Positions 60,205 through 64,000 of a stretch of 64,000 nt of DNA are shown piece by piece (position 1 is the first letter of the stretch; each line of letters starts with the position of its first letter). The DNA lies in NCBI RefSeq assembly GCF_000372725.1, contig NW_005197648.1:487342-551341 (forward strand), in the 5' to 3' direction. The DNA comes from Emiliania huxleyi CCMP1516. Taxonomy: Eukaryota > Haptophyta > Isochrysidales > Noelaerhabdaceae. Made by a program: the position numbers and the translations under genes. The notes beneath the pieces were generated by a model. That model searched no databases. It saw only the letters and a program-made list of their open reading frames with translations, and was not told the origin of the DNA.

Positions 60205-62313
60205 TCACGAGCACCAGCCCGGCACCGCCGCGCCTGGGCTGAGCGTGCAAAGAAAGGGCGAGTAGTGCTCGTCAAGCACGCCGTTTAGCGGCACCATCAG
60301 GTACGTTCGCCGCGCGTCGCCGCACGCGGTCGCGCGTCGGCTCCGACCGGGAGAGGAGCAAGCGCTCACGTTGGACTGCGCCCAATACGAGAGCGGAGGG
60401 TACGTGGCCATCGACCTCGAGACACGCAGCACGGCGGCCTCGGGCGGGACCGCCGCCGCCGAGCTGCCTCGCAACTGCCGGAGGAGCAGCGGCGGGCCGC
60501 GCGGTTCCGGGGCGCTCTGCTTTGAGCCGGGCGGCGGGGGCGGAGGGGGAGGGGGAAGCGGCCCGATAACCACCCAGAAGCCGGGGCTGTCGGCCGACTC
60601 GAGCGCAAAACTGCCTGCGGCGAGCCCGTCGACCCGCGCCTCCTCCCCTGAGGGTGCGGGCGGGTCGGCGCCGCACGGGCAGTCGACCGACGCCACCGGC
60701 CGCAGCCACCAACGCTGGAGCGGCCCGCCGCTTGCGCCGCCGAGCGCCTCGGCAGCGGGGAGGAGCTCGACCACCGCGGTCCCCTGCGGCGCTGGGATGC
60801 GGCTGCTGAGCAGCACGCCCGGCCGCCCAAACGGCTCGAGGACGGTGGGCTCGCGCGCGCTGTACGTGCGCGCAGCCAGAGGCCCGGCGGGCGACGCGCC
60901 GAGTCGCCAGCTGGCCGCGTTCGCAGCGTCGGAGCCGCCGCGCCGCCCGCGCCGCGTCGGAAGCGGCGGCGGCTCTCGCGCAAGCTCGGCGGTCTCGGCC
61001 TTGCCGCCGCGGTCGGCTGCGTGCGAGACGACGAGCCGAGGCGTGTCGCCGCGGGCGCGGCCCTCCTGGCCAGCCTTGGCGTGCCGGCAAGCGCAGGCGG
61101 GCCGCAAGGAGACGAGGCTCTCGCGCGCGGCGGGAGGCACCGGCACCGCCCACGCCGAGGGAGGCCCGGCTCCGACGTAGAGCCTCCGGTCGCCGTCGGT
61201 GAGGGCGGCGAGCAAGACGGGGCCGTGGAAGAGCCCGCGCAGCGGCGAGCCTGGCCGCACCGGCCGCTGCGCGAGTCGCGGCCGCAGCCGCAGCGAGAGC
61301 GAGTCGCCGAGGCCGAGGGCGACGCGAAGGAAACTGCCCGCCGCGGGCGGCGGCAGAGGCGCTGCCGCGCCGCCGACGCTCGCGACCGCCGCCTCTGCAG
61401 CCTGCGCCCAGCCAGGGATGCGCACGTGGAGCTCGACGCGGCTCGCGGCGTCACCTCTCCTCTCGCCGAGCCGCTGCACCGACACGGTTGCGACGAGCGG
61501 CTGGGCCGGCGAGGCGGCGGGCAGCTCGCCGGGCACGTCTGCCTGCAGCCGCAGCTCCACCCCCGCCTCCTCCCACGCCACCGCCGAGGGCACGAGCTGC
61601 AGCAAGTACAGCGACACCGTGGCGGCGGCGGCGGCGGCGGGCGGCGGCGGCGGAGGAGGAGGGGACGCCCACCAGACGGCGTGGTGCAGCCGGCCAAACG
61701 CCTCCGCCGCGGAGCCCATGCAGCACCAGAAGTGGTGCTCCGTGTTGGACCAGCCCTTGGCGCCGCCTCGCTTGGAGACGCCCCCACCGAGCGGCATCAT
61801 GTAGAGGACCGCTCCGGGCTGCGAGCCTCGCTGCGTGCCGAGCACGCCGTTGTGGAGCGCCGTCTCGTACCAGTCGCAAAGCGCCGCGAGGGAGCGCAGC
61901 GCCGTGGCGGCGACTGGCACGCCGCGCGACGCCGCCGCGTGCCAGCGCATCATCTTTGTGGAGAGGAGCATCGCGTTGTGCGTGACGCAGCTCTCCGCGT
62001 GGTCGTGCGCCTGCCAGTTCCGCGGCCCGCGCAGCCGGAGACTGCTCTCCACCATGCTCTCGCTCGCCCCGCCCGGCGAGCGCCACTCCTCCTGGAAGCT
62101 CGAGCCGCCCGTGAGGTAGGCGTACGCGCGCTGCAGCTGACGCCAGAAGCCGACGGCGGCGTCGCGGGCGCGCACCTCGCCTGTTGCGAGGTACAGCTCG
62201 GCGGCGCCGAGCACGTAGGCCAGCTGCGCGTTCGCGTGCATCCCTTCGAAGGCGCTGTCGGCAACCGCAGCCTCGGCCTCGCTCTGAGGCTCGTCGAGCG
62301 CGGGCACGACCGC

Positions 62314-62346
<33 letters not shown>

Positions 62347-63605
62347 CGTCCCGTGCAGAGTCGCCGCCAGCGCGAGCGGTCCGGTGAAGCAGCGTCGGTC
62401 AAATAGAGCGGCGGCCGTCAGCCAGGAGGCGTTTCGCGTCGCGCGGGCGAGCGCCGCGTACAGCTCCGACAGCGCGCCAACCTCGTAGTTGAGGCCCTCG
62501 GCCCAGTGCGCCTCGCCGTGCGCGGCGCGCGAGGCGACGGCGCGCGCGAAGACGTACTCCGCCATGCCGAGGGCGAGGGGCAGCGCGCCCGCCGTGCCGA
62601 GCGCCTCGTGCTGTGTGAGCAGGCCGGTGAGCACCTGCGCAAGCGAGGAGCAGGCAGGTGAGCACCAGCGCAGAGTAGTGCCGCGGACTGTCATCGAAGT
62701 GTCGTCGAGAGGTGGACGGTGCCGCCGTGAGCAGGTCGGGGAGCACCTTTTGTGTCGCGTAGTGCGGCACCCAGATGTTGCACCGGCCGCCGGACGCGCA
62801 GCCGAGCCCTTCGCTCTTCTCGAACTCGAGCTCCGGAAAGGCGGCGAGGTAGCCGCGCCGGCCCGCCGCGCCGTGCGCCTCTGCGCAAGCGCGCAGCACC
62901 GCGATGGCCGCGCGCGACGCCTCGGCCAGCCGCTCGCCGAGCTCGCTGCCAGCGCCTCCGGCGCCGCCGCCCGCCGCGGCGAGCGCCGCGCCCGCGAGCC
63001 TATACTCAGCCGATCGATCCTGTGCGCCCTCAGCCGTCAGCGTCACGCGCGTATGAATGTGTCGAGCGAGGCCAGTGCCCGACGAAGTGACCCCGGATCC
63101 CGGCGTGAGGGTGCTCCCAGCCTGCATAAGGCCGCGCGCCGCGCGGCTGCGCAATACCGGCGGTGGCGCGAAACGACCAGAGGAGGCGGTCCACCGGCAG
63201 CGACATGATAAACTCGGCGTTGGTGTGCGCGGCGTCTGCGAAGGGGCCTCCAGGTAGCAGCCGGAGCGACGCCGGCGAGAAGGGGCGGAGCCTCGGTCGT
63301 CGGGCCGGCGGGCTGCCGTCAAGCACGCCCGGCTGCAGCAGCGGCAGCGCTCGAAGCGGCTTGGTCGGCGCACCGCGGCCGCCGGGGTGTTGACGCCAGC
63401 GCAGCGGGCCGGCGTATCGGGAGCACGTGATTTCGACGGCCGTTGGCGGTGGCGGCGGTGGCGGCAAAGGCGGCGAGGGCGGCGGCGGCAGAGACTGAAG
63501 GTGCCTCAGCGCTGCGGAGGTGCTGGGCGTCGTGAAGAGGCGGAGGAGGAGGAGGAGGAGGATTAGGAACGAGACGTAGGCAGCGAACCGCGAAGGCAGT
63601 GCCAT
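60205..63605 (-). CDS. GH127/DUF1680-type glycosidase with membrane anchor
   Basis: Exons 63605-63073, 62999-62747 and 62634-60205 give 1,071 residues, frame kept. The N-terminus has a hydrophobic anchor (SFLILLLLLLRLF). The GH127 start LRLLPGGPFADAAHTNAEFIMSLP, the rebuilt HFVGHWLAGAALA and ATQKVLTGLLTQ, the zinc-site E-x-C (AESCVTHNAMLLSTKMMRW, about 61990) and the catalytic Cys pair in EHHFWCCMGSAAEAFG (about 61725) are all present. Characterised members are retaining beta-L-arabinofuranosidases using a Cys nucleophile. The C-terminal 350 residues are less conserved, with a Pro run (about 60550-60530). Intron 1 is GC-AG; intron 2 is GT-AG and begins with a copy of the next exon. Neighbouring a sulfatase, it suggests cell-surface or dietary polysaccharide processing. 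Confidence 0.85.
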
Positions 63606-64000
63606 CGCACAGCGGCACGACCGTCAAACCTCGCCCCGTGGTCAGACTTGTGCGCCTGTCCGCAGAGCTCGGGCTCCGCCGGTCGGTCAGTAAGTCTACA
63701 ATCGCACACCCCATCAGTCAAAAGAATTTAGATCGCGGCCTCTCTCACAGCACACTGGGACGACAAGGGCGCGGACTGGCGCGGACTGGTGGCACACACA
63801 GGCTCACCACCGGAGCCGCCTAAGCGACTCCGTTAAGAACGGCAATGCACTCCGCACCATGCACAATGCCGCTCTCCCCGCACGCTAGCTCGTTCACCGT
63901 CTGCCACGCCACAGCGGTGTGGAGGACGACCGACAAACGCTGCATTTGCAGGCCGTGCCAATTCTTTGTTGTCCATGTGACCTCGTCCAGGTGCTGAGCA
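63606..64000. other. Upstream region of the GH127 gene, right edge
   Basis: No gene is seen. It should contain the GH127 promoter. Confidence 0.5.

Overview
This looks like nuclear DNA from a GC-rich unicellular alga, most likely a haptophyte. I infer that from the gene set and architecture and have not tested it by search. The evidence is a giant multimodular type I polyketide synthase without acyltransferase domains, typical eukaryotic housekeeping genes (UTP20, GCP4, TMEM43- and TMEM53-like proteins, malic enzyme, Cu-ATPase), short spliceosomal introns with an unusual number of GC donors, LTR and non-LTR retrotransposons, and a TTAGGG-type telomeric tract inside an intron.

Layout. 1-16142 (+) is the 3' part of a PKS gene open at the left edge: two almost identical fully reducing modules in tandem, then a mosaic final module with a methyltransferase and a thioesterase. 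At 16190-19849 a complete, young, Gag-protease-only LTR retrotransposon sits 47 bp after the PKS stop. 19850-24278 holds a 105-bp palindrome, a spliced membrane-protein gene (-), a TMEM53/DUF829-like hydrolase (-) and nested repeats. 24279-31100 carries a GCP4-like gene (+), a TMEM43-like gene (+), an RCC1-repeat fragment (-) and intergenic repeats. 31411-40942 (+) is UTP20. 41092-43164 is a divergent pair, a GFA/CENP-V-type zinc protein (-) and a secreted Erv/ALR sulfhydryl oxidase (+), whose shared upstream region is a foldback element full of TAACCCG-like motifs. 43535-50440 is another divergent pair, an O-fucosyltransferase-like enzyme (-) and a Cu(I) P-type ATPase (+). 50441-53100 is gene-poor and rich in dispersed repeats. 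53195-55499 (+) is a mitochondrial-type malic enzyme. 55898-57863 is a 5'-truncated LINE with a 14-bp target-site duplication. 57958-63605 is a convergent pair, a secreted sulfatase (+) and a GH127-type glycosidase (-), probably acting on sulfated or arabinose-containing extracellular polysaccharides.

The most striking signal is in the introns. In UTP20, the fucosyltransferase, the Cu-ATPase, malic enzyme and the GH127 gene, an intron often begins with a copy of the first 5-50 bases of the exon that follows it. The intron core is frequently a simple or telomeric tandem repeat. Of 22 introns resolved by reading frame and domain continuity, 14 fit GC-AG and 8 fit GT-AG. This looks like intron creation by local duplication, with one copy supplying the donor side and the other abutting the acceptor.

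The second strong signal is in the PKS. Modules that are otherwise almost identical differ sharply over about 95 bp of the ketosynthase, just before its active-site cysteine.
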